This document shows positions 1 to 8,600 of a stretch of 16,101 bases of DNA, in pieces. The stretch's first letter is position 1; every line of letters starts with the position of its first letter. The notes under the pieces were generated by a model that saw only the letters and a list, made by a program, of their open reading frames with translations, did no database searches and was not told where the DNA came from. Source of the stretch: CAYONP01 sp964405335 (GTDB taxonomy: Bacteria; Armatimonadota; UBA10988). The stretch is from contig CAYONP010000116.1 in NCBI GenBank assembly GCA_964405335.1, positions 1 through 16,101 of the forward strand. The letters are read 5' to 3'. Both the position numbers and the translations under genes were made by a program.

Positions 1-185
1 CAGTTGCAGGGTTCGAGGTAGCCGTGGGTTTGGCCGGTGAGGGTGAGGGTGATGGAACCGACCTCACCGGCAGGACTCCATCCTGCAGTGATCACCACGG
101 CGCCGACCAGGGTCGCCAACTGCCATGTCCGGTGTGCCCGGCGGCACCGGCGTCGACGGCGGCAAAGGCGCCTCGTCTCAGCCAT
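1..185 (-). CDS. N-terminal fragment of an exported protein with a GYLEPC motif (cut by window edge)
   Basis: Reading leftwards from an ATG at 185-183, the frame stays open to base 1, giving 61 residues. The start overlaps the stop of the upstream gene as TGATG (187-183), a usual mark of translational coupling, and a GGAG lies 8 nt before it. The product has an arginine-rich start (residues 5-19), a hydrophobic segment (about 21-36) and an SPAGE stretch that could hold a cleavage site, so it looks exported. The visible mature part reads TGQTHGYLEPCN, and the next codon begins TG. Similar 'G-x-LEPC-x-C' motifs sit near the N-terminus of some exported calcineurin-like phosphoesterase or 5'-nucleotidase-like proteins in Planctomycetota and Deltaproteobacteria. 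That family link is from memory and tentative, since the catalytic part lies outside the window. It is the third gene of the minus-strand unit starting at 2122. Confidence 0.6.
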   Translation of the reverse strand, partial: MAETRRLCRRRRRCRRAHRTWQLATLVGAVVITAGWSPAGEVGSITLTLTGQTHGYLEPCN

Positions 186-1639
186 CAGCCTGGCTCCAGG
201 CGCGAGCCGACCTGCACCGCGAACGCACGCCAGTAGATGGTGCGACCCAACTCATCCTCGACCTCGGCGTAGAAGCCCCGCTCCCAGACCGCGCGCAGGC
301 TCAGTTCGACCACGCACTGAGCCGCGGCAGCGTCGTCGATACGGCCGGGGTGGACCTGGGTCCCGCCGGCGACCGGCCGGGCCACGCCGGCGCGCGCCAG
401 GATCCACTCCTGCTCGTCCGGGTTCAGGTCGCGCCATTCCACACGACGCTCGGCGGTCCCGTCACGCGTCGTGGCGAACCGGGCCAGAATCCAGTCGTCG
501 CCTTGCGCGGCCTGTGACATCTCCATCCACAGTTCAGGGTCCAGCGGGGTTTGGTTGGCGCGCAGGATCGCGTCTGGGTACGGCCGGAGCACAAGCGGTC
601 CGTCACCGGCGTTGCCGGCCGGGCCGAAGACAAGGCCGCTCGCCAACTGAATCGCGTGCTTCAGGTCGGAGATGTGGTACTCGCCGGCCGAAACGAATAA
701 CTGGTCATCCGCGAACGCGCCCTCGACGCCGCACGGTTCCCAGGCGCTAAGGCGCTCGGTCAGCTCAGCAAGGGAATGCGCGCCGGAAGTATCGAACACG
801 ATCGTCGGCGGAGTGGGCTGATGCTCCTCGATCCAGACGACGGCTGGGTGACCCGGTGTTGGCATGGGCACCGCCCTGCCGGTGGCCACTAGACTGATCT
901 CATCCCACGCCGTGTAGACATTCTGGTCCAGGGCGGGCATGGTCGAGTAGACCACCGTTCGCCCGGTCAACGGACGGCCTTCACGGTCCACCAGCTCAGC
1001 AGAGAGGACCAGGCCACAGCGGAATCCCGGCCGGAATCGGAGTGCACCGAACCGCTCCACGACCCAGCGCTCGTGCCGCTCGCGCGCCCAGATCTCGGCC
1101 CACTCGTCGTCCGTCAGTTCGCGGTTGTTCGTCTCGCGCCAAGCCGTGTTCCACTCGGCCCTCCGCTGCGCCTCGGTCGGTGGCTCGCGCAGCCCTGGAT
1201 ACTCCGTCGGCGAGTGGTGGTAGCCTGGACCACGAATCTCCCTGGCTGGCGAACTGATGCGATCGAGCAGAAGCACTCGACCTTGCACGAGTGCAGCGCG
1301 TTCGCCCGGCGTCAGCAGGCTGATGAAGAGACCGTCGATGGCCCGGACGGGTGGCCGCTCGATCGACGTGCCGCCGACCACCCGCAAGGGCACTCTGGCT
1401 CCGCTCACCCGGTCGCCGCGCCACGCCCGTAGGTCGAGTTCCTCGCACCAGGCCGAGAGCATCTCCCAGGTCGGCGGTGTGGGAGCTTCATCCACCCAAG
1501 GTAGCACCAGCAGCAGGTCTCCGCCGACTTGTGCTGCCGCCGGCGCGCCCCAGCCGAAACAGCATAGGCAGTAGGCAGCAAGCCGAGCAGTGGAGCCCAG
1601 CCGAGTTGGCGCAGCACCGCGCCCCGATGCCACGATCAT
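185..1639 (-). CDS. Secreted hypothetical protein, 484 aa
   Basis: I do not recognise this family. The ATG at 1639 is preceded on the minus strand by GAGGAGG, with AGGAGG 7 nt upstream, so the start is well supported. Residues 17-37 look like a signal peptide: hydrophobic LAAYCLCCFGW, then APAAAQ as a likely cleavage region. The mature protein of about 447 residues is mixed alpha/beta in appearance, with no clear catalytic motif and no later membrane segment. A charged, tryptophan-rich stretch around residues 140-190 (AEWNTAWRETNN, ELTDDEWAEIWARERHERW) is the most distinctive part. The gene lies 33 nt after the small cysteine-rich gene and its stop overlaps the next start, so it is the middle gene of a three-gene unit. 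Codon use looks less extreme in GC at third positions than in the neighbouring Lon-like gene (impression by eye). Confidence 0.85.
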   Translation of the reverse strand: MIVASGRGAAPTRLGSTARLAAYCLCCFGWGAPAAAQVGGDLLLVLPWVDEAPTPPTWEMLSAWCEELDLRAWRGDRVSGARVPLRVVGGTSIERPPVRAIDGLFISLLTPGERAALVQGRVLLLDRISSPAREIRGPGYHHSPTEYPGLREPPTEAQRRAEWNTAWRETNNRELTDDEWAEIWARERHERWVVERFGALRFRPGFRCGLVLSAELVDREGRPLTGRTVVYSTMPALDQNVYTAWDEISLVATGRAVPMPTPGHPAVVWIEEHQPTPPTIVFDTSGAHSLAELTERLSAWEPCGVEGAFADDQLFVSAGEYHISDLKHAIQLASGLVFGPAGNAGDGPLVLRPYPDAILRANQTPLDPELWMEMSQAAQGDDWILARFATTRDGTAERRVEWRDLNPDEQEWILARAGVARPVAGGTQVHPGRIDDAAAAQCVVELSLRAVWERGFYAEVEDELGRTIYWRAFAVQVGSRLEPG

Positions 1640-1672
1640 GCGCGTTCCTCCTCGGCAGGCCAGCCCGACCAG

Positions 1673-2122
1673 TCACGGGCACTCGCACTCGTCCAGCTTG
1701 ATCAGCTCAACGTACGGGTTCTGGCCACGGAACCAGGTGCCGGTGCAGCAATCGCACACCTGGTCACCGTTGCAGTCGCTCGTCGTACCGGAGCCTGCGT
1801 ACCCGAACTCCCACTCGAGCGTGATCACGTAGCAGCCTTCGGCCTCCTCTGGAATCCAAGCCTGTGGTGTGACGGTCTCGTAGGTGTGGCCCATGGCCAG
1901 GAACCCGGCGTTGCAGGCGCCGCCGTTGCAGTCCTGCGCAAACGCGTTCGGGGAAGTGACCTGCTGCTGCCAAGCCGGGGCGTTCCTGGCGACGCAGTGG
2001 TCGGTCATCTCGACTCTGGTAGGATAGTGCATCTCCATGTTGCACGGCGCTGGCGGGCAGTACGCCACCGCCATCCCCTGCCCCACCAACCCGACCACCA
2101 GCGCGATCAGTACGGTTCTCAT
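1673..2122 (-). CDS. Small secreted cysteine-rich protein with a calcium-loop-like motif
   Basis: This is a 149-residue protein of no recognised family. Residues 1-20 (MRTVLIALVV, then GLVGQGMAVA) form a textbook signal peptide with an AVA cleavage site. The mature part holds 12 cysteines, suggesting disulfide bonding outside the cytoplasm. Two related motifs occur: DCNGGAC at 64-70 and DCNGDQVCD at 116-124. The second fits the D-x-N-G-D-x-x-x-D spacing of thrombospondin-type-3/dockerin-like calcium loops, which are frequent in planctomycete secreted proteins as DCNGNG-type repeats; calcium binding here is inference. The protein ends with DECECP. It is the first gene after the promoter at 2182-2210, so it should be the best-transcribed member of the unit. 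The ribosome-binding site is weak (TAGGT about 5 nt upstream). Confidence 0.82.
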   Translation of the reverse strand: MRTVLIALVVGLVGQGMAVAYCPPAPCNMEMHYPTRVEMTDHCVARNAPAWQQQVTSPNAFAQDCNGGACNAGFLAMGHTYETVTPQAWIPEEAEGCYVITLEWEFGYAGSGTTSDCNGDQVCDCCTGTWFRGQNPYVELIKLDECECP

Positions 2123-2181
2123 CGCAACCTACCCGCGTGCCCCCTGTGGCGCCGTGCGCCCGCTGAGTACGCGTTGCCCGG

Positions 2182-2210
2182 AGTATGGCCGGTGGGAAAC
2201 GCGCTGTCAA
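2182..2210 (-). promoter_or_regulatory. Near-consensus sigma-70 promoter for the minus-strand secreted-protein unit
   Basis: On the minus strand, TTGACA (2210-2205, a perfect -35) is followed by a 17-bp spacer and CATACT (2187-2182, 4 of 6 matching TATAAT). Transcription would start near 2175, leaving a leader of about 50 nt before the ATG at 2122. It is the best promoter match I can see in the window. Confidence 0.65.
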
Positions 2211-2383
2211 GAGGTTGGCCGAATTTCCATTGCTGGATTTCTGGTGACCTGCCGGCATGGCCACGAAAGCCGCCCGCCGGCCGCGATCATCCGCGTCGCC
2301 GGCGCCTGGGCGACCAGGAGGGTGCTCCGCCGCGTGGCGCGGCGAGTCGGGTCAACCGCTGGCCCGATCCCCCGCTCGTCGGC

Positions 2384-2389
2384 TACAAT
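2384..2389 (+). promoter_or_regulatory. -10-like element upstream of the secreted Lon-like gene
   Basis: TACAAT matches the -10 consensus at 5 of 6 positions and stands out in very GC-rich surroundings, 20 nt before the ATG at 2410. No convincing -35 lies 16-18 bp upstream. The leader would be short. Just before the start, AGGTTGATC (2400-2408) resembles an extended anti-16S site. Confidence 0.4.
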
Positions 2390-2409
2390 ACCGCCAACCA
2401 GGTTGATCC

Positions 2410-5319
2410 ATGTTCCTCCGCCGGCGCCTCTCCATTGCCATGCTTGTTCTGGCCGCCGGCCGGCTGGCCGCGGCCGAGTCGACCGTGGGGCGGGTCAACA
2501 CGCTGTGGGTCATTCCCGCCGAGCAGTATGCCTGGATCGACCCGATGTCGGCCAAGCTGGTCGCCGGCGGGGGGCTCTACTTGCTGCTCGCCAACGCCCG
2601 CATGCGCGACCTGCGCGCCTCGGCCGACGACGCGTTTGCCTACCTCGAGGCGCATCCCGAGCTGTGCCCCGGCTATGCCGAAGGGCGGCGGCAGTGGGAC
2701 ATGTGGATCAGCATCGGCGACGAGCAGCAGCCGCGCGGCGGGCCGTCGGCCGGAGTGGCGTTCGCCATCTTGGGCTATTCGGCCATGGCCGGGCTTCCGG
2801 TGCGCAACGACTTCGCGGTGACCGGCGAAATCGTCCGCGAGACCGGCGCGGTGCGCGGGGTCGGCGGGATTCCGTATAAGCTGCGCGCGGTCGAGGCGTC
2901 GGGCATCCGCACCTTCTGCATCCCGGCCGACGGCGCGCCGGCGCTGGAGGATCTCTCCTACCGGCTGGTCACCCGGGTGCGCGTGGTGACCATTGCGCAC
3001 GTGAGCGAGGCGTTCTTTGAGGCGTTCGGCTACGACGGGCCCGAGGCGCAGCGCTATGACCGCGTGATGGCGCTGTGGAACCGGGTCCACGACGGCATGG
3101 CGCGGCGCGCGGCGGTGCAGACGCGGCTGGCGCTCGATGAGTTGCTCGAACTGGTGCCGAACGACCTGAGCGCGGCGCGGCTGTGGCAGTTCTACCAGAA
3201 CGTCGACCTGGCCGCGGCGGCCGAGAACCTGTTCGCCGACGCGCAGCAGTACGAGCGCGACGGCCTGCCCGATATCGCGCTGAGCACCGCCCGGCGCGCC
3301 TACGGCTATGCCGATGCGGCGACGCGGGCGCGCTACTTGCCGCTGATCCGGCGGCTGGAGGTCAACCAACTCGACCCCGAGGCGCGCGCCCTGCTCCGCC
3401 GCGCCGAGGAGCAGGCGCTGGCCCAGCAGGTCGGCGAGGCCTGGCGGACGCTGCAGCAGGCGCGGCAACTGGCCGCCGACAACCCGTTTCTCGACGGCTA
3501 TGCCGAGGCCTGGCAGCCCTATGCCGCGGTGGCGCAGCTCGAGTCGGCGCTGGCCGGGAACCCGACCGACACCGGCATCCAGATTGCGCTGGCCCGCGCG
3601 CTGGGCGAGGCCGAGGCCTGGCGCGCGGCGGCCGAGCGCTGGGCCGCTCTGCGCCGGGCCGAGCCGGACAACCCCCGCTGGCTGACCGAGCAGGTCCGCG
3701 CCTATGCCGCGGGCGAGCTGCCCGCCGAGGCCGCCGGCGCGCTGCGCGAGGCGCGCGAGGCGCATCCGGAGACGGTGGCCGAACTGCTGGCCGAGTATCA
3801 GCTCGAGCTCGACCCGCCGAGCCTCGAGTGCTCGCCGCTCGAGACCGTCGGGCAGCTCGCGACGGCGGTGGTCCGCTCGGTCGATGCCGGCGGCTTGCCC
3901 GAGCTGCGGGCGGCGATCGACGGCCAGCAGCTCGTGGCGTTGCGCTCGTCGCCGGCCGAGCTGACCGTCGACCTCGGCCTGCTCGCCGCCGGCGAGCATG
4001 AACTGCGGCTCTCGAGCGTCGACCGGTTCGGCAACGAGGCCGCCGTGACCCTGACGCTCACCGCCCCCGACGACGGCCCGCCGACCTGCCTGCGGCGGCT
4101 CGACCCGCCGGCGCGGCCCGCCGCGCCGGGCGAAGTGGCGATCCGGCCGGGCCGCACGGTGGTGCCGCGCGGCACGCGATTGGTGATCGACCCGGCCGTC
4201 TGGTTGGCCGACCAGGCGGCTCGCCTGAGCGAGCTGCGCGTCGACGACCTGAGCGTGGCCGGCCCGCCGTGGCGGCTGAGCGTACCGACCGCCGGCCGCG
4301 GGCCGGGCGAGCACGAGCTGGTGGTCACGGCGACCGACCGCGACGGCATCGAGCACCGCGAGTCGGCGCGGGTGACCATCACCGAGCAGCCGGCCGTCTG
4401 GCTGGCACAGCCGGCCGAGGGGCTGGCGCTGACCGGCAGCGTGTCGGTCATTGTCGGCATGCGTGACGAGCTGCGGACGCAGGCGGTGGCGCTCTGGCTC
4501 GATGGCTGGCCACACCGAGCGGCGGCGCCGGGCGAGCGGATGACGCTCACCGCCGACAGCCTGCCGGCCGGCGAACATGTCGTCTGGGCCGAGGTGATCG
4601 GCGACGACGGCACGAGTTGGTGGACGCCGCCGGTGACGCTGCGCGTCGAGCGCCCGCGTCCGGCGCCGATCGGCGGGGCGGACTGGCCGCCGCTGCCGCC
4701 GAGCAGCCTGGCCGGCCTGGCCCGCGCCGACCTGCCGCAGGTGCCCGGCCTGGTGGCCGTGCCGGCCTCGCCCATTGTCCGCCTGGTGCGCGCGGCTGGA
4801 GCCGATCCGCCGCTCAGCCCGCCGCCGTTCACCGACACGGCGCTGCGGCTCGACGACGGCCCGCTGCCGGCCAGGCTGGTGCTCGCCGCGGGCGACGCGC
4901 TGGCCTTTGTTGAGCCGCCGCCGCTCGAGCAGCTCGGGCCGGGCGCCGAGCTGGTGCCGGGCCCGCTGGCACGGGCGGTCTGGCGGCCGGGGCAGATCGG
5001 CCTCTATCCGCTTCAGCTTGCCGAGCGGGTGCTGGTCGAGGTCGTCGATCGGCCGGCGCTGGCAATCGTCGATCCGCCCAGCGGCAGCGCGCCGCGGGCG
5101 CCGCTTCGGCTGCGAATGTTCGTCGCCGAGTCACTCGGCTTCGACGAGGTGGCGCTGCTCAGCGGCGAGCGGGTGCTCGGCCGCTGGCCGGTGCCGCTAC
5201 CCGAGATCTGGGCCGATCCACTGCTGCTGCCGCCTGGCGACCAGGTGCTGCGCCTGGCGGCGATTGACCCGTCGGGCGCGGTGCACGTCTCGCCGCCGGT
5301 GGTCCTGCGGATAGACTGA
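2410..5319 (+). CDS. Secreted Lon-like (S16) peptidase with TPR-like and Ig-like regions
   Basis: A 969-residue protein with an N-terminal signal peptide (RRR followed by a hydrophobic run to about residue 22). Residues 26-210 match the Lon proteolytic domain. GPSAG carries the nucleophile Ser113, and GGIPYKLRAVEASG carries Lys157, 44 residues later; the E. coli Lon dyad Ser679/Lys722 is 43 apart. Both catalytic residues are therefore present, but there is no AAA+ domain and no PDZ domain such as in YlbL-type secreted Lon proteins. Residues about 215-490 are alpha-helical and TPR-like. From about 495 to the end the protein is beta-rich, with recurring xGEHxLxxxxxDxxG motifs near 528, 633 and 721 and a divergent one near 943, as in bacterial Ig-like modules. 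A proline-rich linker covers about 745-820. ATP-independent proteolysis or self-processing outside the cytoplasm is inference. It is a single-gene unit; the duplicated element at 5335-5588 follows it. Confidence 0.88.
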   Translation: MFLRRRLSIAMLVLAAGRLAAAESTVGRVNTLWVIPAEQYAWIDPMSAKLVAGGGLYLLLANARMRDLRASADDAFAYLEAHPELCPGYAEGRRQWDMWISIGDEQQPRGGPSAGVAFAILGYSAMAGLPVRNDFAVTGEIVRETGAVRGVGGIPYKLRAVEASGIRTFCIPADGAPALEDLSYRLVTRVRVVTIAHVSEAFFEAFGYDGPEAQRYDRVMALWNRVHDGMARRAAVQTRLALDELLELVPNDLSAARLWQFYQNVDLAAAAENLFADAQQYERDGLPDIALSTARRAYGYADAATRARYLPLIRRLEVNQLDPEARALLRRAEEQALAQQVGEAWRTLQQARQLAADNPFLDGYAEAWQPYAAVAQLESALAGNPTDTGIQIALARALGEAEAWRAAAERWAALRRAEPDNPRWLTEQVRAYAAGELPAEAAGALREAREAHPETVAELLAEYQLELDPPSLECSPLETVGQLATAVVRSVDAGGLPELRAAIDGQQLVALRSSPAELTVDLGLLAAGEHELRLSSVDRFGNEAAVTLTLTAPDDGPPTCLRRLDPPARPAAPGEVAIRPGRTVVPRGTRLVIDPAVWLADQAARLSELRVDDLSVAGPPWRLSVPTAGRGPGEHELVVTATDRDGIEHRESARVTITEQPAVWLAQPAEGLALTGSVSVIVGMRDELRTQAVALWLDGWPHRAAAPGERMTLTADSLPAGEHVVWAEVIGDDGTSWWTPPVTLRVERPRPAPIGGADWPPLPPSSLAGLARADLPQVPGLVAVPASPIVRLVRAAGADPPLSPPPFTDTALRLDDGPLPARLVLAAGDALAFVEPPPLEQLGPGAELVPGPLARAVWRPGQIGLYPLQLAERVLVEVVDRPALAIVDPPSGSAPRAPLRLRMFVAESLGFDEVALLSGERVLGRWPVPLPEIWADPLLLPPGDQVLRLAAIDPSGAVHVSPPVVLRID

Positions 5320-5334
5320 GCAGCGACGCGCAGG

Positions 5335-5588
5335 GCGCGCCTGCAGCCGGCGACCGAACGCCCGACCGGTAGGGGCGACCCTTGTGGTCGCCCGCGGCCG
5401 GAGCCGCTTCGTTGACCGACGGGCAGCCACGAGGGCTGCCCCTACCGGTGTCGTTCGCCATGCGCGCCTGCAGCCGGCGACCGAACGCCCGACCGGTAGG
5501 GGCGACCCTTGTGGTCGCCCGCGGCCGGAGCGGCTTCGTTGACCGACGGGCAGCCACGAGGGCTGCCCCTACCGGTGTCGTTCATCAT
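5335..5588. repeat. 127-bp element duplicated in tandem, each copy with nested inverted repeats
   Basis: Copy 1 (5335-5461) and copy 2 (5462-5588) align without gaps and differ at three positions by my count (5405/5532, 5457/5584, 5458/5585). Each copy has a 12-bp outer inverted repeat, ACCGGTAGGGGC at 5365-5376 against 5438-5449 (5492-5503 and 5565-5576 in copy 2). Inside are two 8-bp-stem hairpins: GGGCGACC/GGTCGCCC with loop CTTGT (5373-5393; 5500-5520) and GGGCAGCC/GGCTGCCC with loop ACGAG (5421-5441; 5548-5568). The RNA or single strand could fold into a branched structure. GTAGGGGCGACC-type palindromes recur between genes in several bacterial phyla, so this is probably a REP-like or MITE-like element. 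It could also help end transcription of the Lon-like gene, but there is no T-run. Confidence 0.9.
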
Positions 5589-5620
5589 GCCCTGCTTGCC
5601 CGGCTCCGCGGCGGCCCGGG

Positions 5621-5649
5621 CCGACAGGATCGGCCGTCGGACTCACAAT
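5621..5649 (+). promoter_or_regulatory. Candidate promoter of the PSD1-DUF1501 operon
   Basis: CCGACA (5621-5626, 4 of 6 matching TTGACA), a 17-bp spacer and CACAAT (5644-5649, 4 of 6 matching TATAAT) precede the GTG start at 5667. The predicted start near 5656 coincides with the GGAG ribosome-binding site, so the leader would be very short. The hexamers are only partial matches. Confidence 0.42.
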
Positions 5650-5666
5650 AGGCTCGGAGCAGTGCG

Positions 5667-8600
5667 GTGCAGTTGGTTTCGGACGCATGTCGACGGGCGG
5701 GGTGGTGGGCGGCCGCGGCGCTGCTCGTGGCGTTGGCGGCGGGCGGGCAGGAGCCGGTCGATTTCAGCCGCGACATCCGGCCGATCCTGTCGCAGAAGTG
5801 CTTTACCTGCCACGGCCCCGACGCGGCGGCGCGGGCGGCCGAGCTGCGGCTGGACGAGCCGCCGGCCGCCGAGCGCAAGATCATCCTGCCGGGCGATCCG
5901 GACCATAGCGAGCTGATCCGGCGGGTGACGCGCCGTGGCGCGGGCAAGATGCCGCCGACCGGCGATCCGCTCAGCGAGCAGCAGATCGACCTGCTCCGCC
6001 GCTGGATTGAGGCCGGCGGCGAGTACCGGCCGCACTGGGCCTTCGTGCCGCCGGTCCGGCCGGCCGAGCCGTGGGTCGCCGATGGCGGCTGGGCACGCAA
6101 CACGATCGACAAGTTTGTCTTCCAGGCGCTGCAGCAGGCCGGCCTGAAGCCGCAGCCGGAGGACGACAAGGCCCGCCTGCTGCGCCGCGTGACGCTCGAC
6201 CTGACCGGCCTGCCGCCGACGCTCGAGGAGCTCGACGCCTTCCTCGCCGACGATTCGCCCGACGCTTATGAGCAGGTGGTCGACCGGCTGCTCGCCTCGC
6301 CCCGGTACGGCGAGCGGATGGCGCTCGACTGGCTCGACCTGGCGCGCTACGCCGACACGCACGGCTATCACATCGACAGCCACCGCGACATGTGGCCGTG
6401 GCGTGACTGGGTGATCGAGGCCTACAACCGCAACCTGCCGTATGACCAGTTCGTCACCGAGCAGCTCGCCGGCGATCTGTTGCCTGAGCCGGCGTTGGAT
6501 CAGTTGGTCGCCACGGGGTTCAACCGCAACCACCCGATCAACTACGAGGGTGGTGCAATCCCCGAGGAGTACCTGGCCGCCTACGTGGCCGACCGGGTCG
6601 ACACCACCTCGACGGCGTTCCTCGGTCTGACGATGAAGTGCGCGCAGTGCCACGACCACAAATACGATCCGCTGTCGACCCGCGATTACTACCGCTTCTT
6701 TGCCTTCTTCAACAACATCGAGGAGATCGGGCTCGACGGCCAGCGCGGCAATGCGATGCCGTTCATCAAGGTGCCGACACCCGAGGAGCGCGCAAAGCTG
6801 GCCGACTATGTGGCCAAGATCGCCGCGCTGGACACGGCCATGGCAACGCGCATCGCGGAGACCCGCGAGGCGCAGGCGGCGTGGGAGGCGACGGCGCTCG
6901 AAACGCTGCAGAACAGCCCGGCGATTGCCGAGGGCCTGAGCGCGCACTATGCCTTGAACGAGGCGATTACCGATCCCGTCGCCGACGCCACCGGCGCGCA
7001 GCCGGCGGGCAGCTACCACGGGGTCGAGCGGCGCGTGGCGGGCAAGCACCGCGGGGCGCTCGAGTTCGACGGCATGAGCCACGTCGACCTGGGCGATGTG
7101 TTCGACTTCGAGCGCGACCAGGCGTTCAGCTACGGTGGCTGGGTCAAGCTGGTCGGCGACGGGCCGCACACGTTGATCTGCCGGATGGAGGACGCGCGCG
7201 ACTTCCGCGGCTGGGACTGCTACATCTCCGGCGGCAATGTGTTCGCGCACGTCATTCACCAGTGGCCCGACAACGCGGTGCGGGTCAACACCCGCGCCAA
7301 GGTGCCGGCCGAGACCTGGACACATGTGTTCATCGCCTACGACGGTTCGAGCAAGGCGGCCGGGGTGAGGATCTACTTCAACGGCGAGCCGCAGGAGCTG
7401 GACCCGACCCACGACAGCCTGAGCGAGACGATCCACACCGACGTGCCGGCTCGGCTCGGGCGGCGGACCGAGAGTGCGCCGCTGCGCGGCACCATCGACG
7501 AGGTGCGGGTCTACGCGCGGGAGCTGACCGGTGCCGAGGTGAAGCAGATTGCCGCCTTCGAGGGCATCCGGCCGATCCTGGTGGTCGCCCGCGAGCAGCG
7601 CAGCGAGGAGCAGGCGAAGACGGTGCAGCAGTTCTACCTGCTTTCGGAGGACGAGCCGTACCGCACCATGGACCGCGAGCGGAACGAGCTGGTCAAAGCG
7701 CGCGACGAGCTCGACGGCTCGATTGTCACGACGATGGTGATGAACGAGCGCGAGGAGCTGCGGCCGACGCACATCCTCGAGCGGGGTGAGTACGACAAGC
7801 CGGGCGAGCAGGTCTCACCCGGCGTGCCCGAGAAGCTGCCACCGCTGCCCGAGGGCGTCGAGGCCAACCGCCTGGGCCTGGCCAAGTGGCTCACCGGGCC
7901 GGACAACCCCCTCGCCGCGCGAGTGCGAGTGAACCGGCTGTGGCAGCAGATCTTCGGCACCGGGCTGGTCAAGACGGTCGAGGACTTCGGCAGCCAGGGC
8001 GCGCGGCCGAGCCACCCCGAGCTGCTCGACTGGCTCGCCGTCGAGTATCGCGACAGCGGCTGGGACACCAAGGCGCTGGTGCGCCTGCTGGTCTGCTCGG
8101 CGGCCTACCGGCAATCGACCCGCGTGACGCCCGAGGCGCTGGCCGGCGATCCCGAAAACCGGCTGCTCAGTCGCGCCCCGCGGATCCGGCTGAAGGCCGA
8201 GTTCCTGCGCGACCTGGCGCTGTCGACCAGCGGCCTGCTGACGCCGACGATCGGCGGGCCGTCGGTCAAGCCCTACATGGACCCCAAGCTGTGGACCGAT
8301 GTCTCGTACGGCGCGGGCTTCACCGCCCAGACCTATGAGCAGGACCACGGCGAGAAGCTCTACCGCCGGTCGATGTACATCTTCTGGAAGCGCAGCTCGC
8401 CGCCGCCGATGATGCAGACCTTCGACGCGCCCGAGCGCGAGTTCTGCGTGGTCAAGCGGCCGGTGACCAACACGCCGCTGCAGGCGCTGGTGCTCTGGAA
8501 CGAGACCGGCTTTGTCGAGGCGGCGCGCAAGCTGGCCGAGCGGGTGATGCACGCCGCGCCGGGTGCCGAGGCGCGGCTCGACCACCTCTTCCGCCTGTGC

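Larger units (their letters stand above)
2123..2409. other. Divergent intergenic region
   Basis: This spacer separates the leftward unit (start 2122) from the rightward Lon-like gene (start 2410). It holds the minus-strand promoter at 2182-2210 and a plus-strand -10-like TACAAT at 2384-2389. Frames crossing it have no ribosome-binding site or recognisable product, so I see no further gene. No strong hairpin was found. Confidence 0.6.
5320..5666. other. Non-coding spacer with duplicated palindromic element and promoter
   Basis: No gene is supported in these 347 bases. Most of it is the 127-bp tandem duplication at 5335-5588. The last part holds a candidate promoter (5621-5649) for the PSD1 operon. 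A perfect 6-bp inverted repeat, GGCCGA/TCGGCC (5619-5624 and 5630-5635), straddles the -35 and could be an operator, though such a short GC repeat may be chance. Confidence 0.7.

Noticed and set aside
2383..4578. Long antisense open frame (731 codons) opposite the Lon-like gene
   Set aside because: Its translation is low-complexity and rich in Arg, Gly and Leu with no family motif, while the plus strand encodes a clear Lon domain. Such frames are expected opposite GC-rich genes.
5643..7772. Long antisense open frame (709 codons) opposite the PSD1 gene
   Set aside because: The plus strand carries unmistakable PSCyt1, PSCyt2 and LamG motifs; the antisense product resembles nothing and has no start signal.
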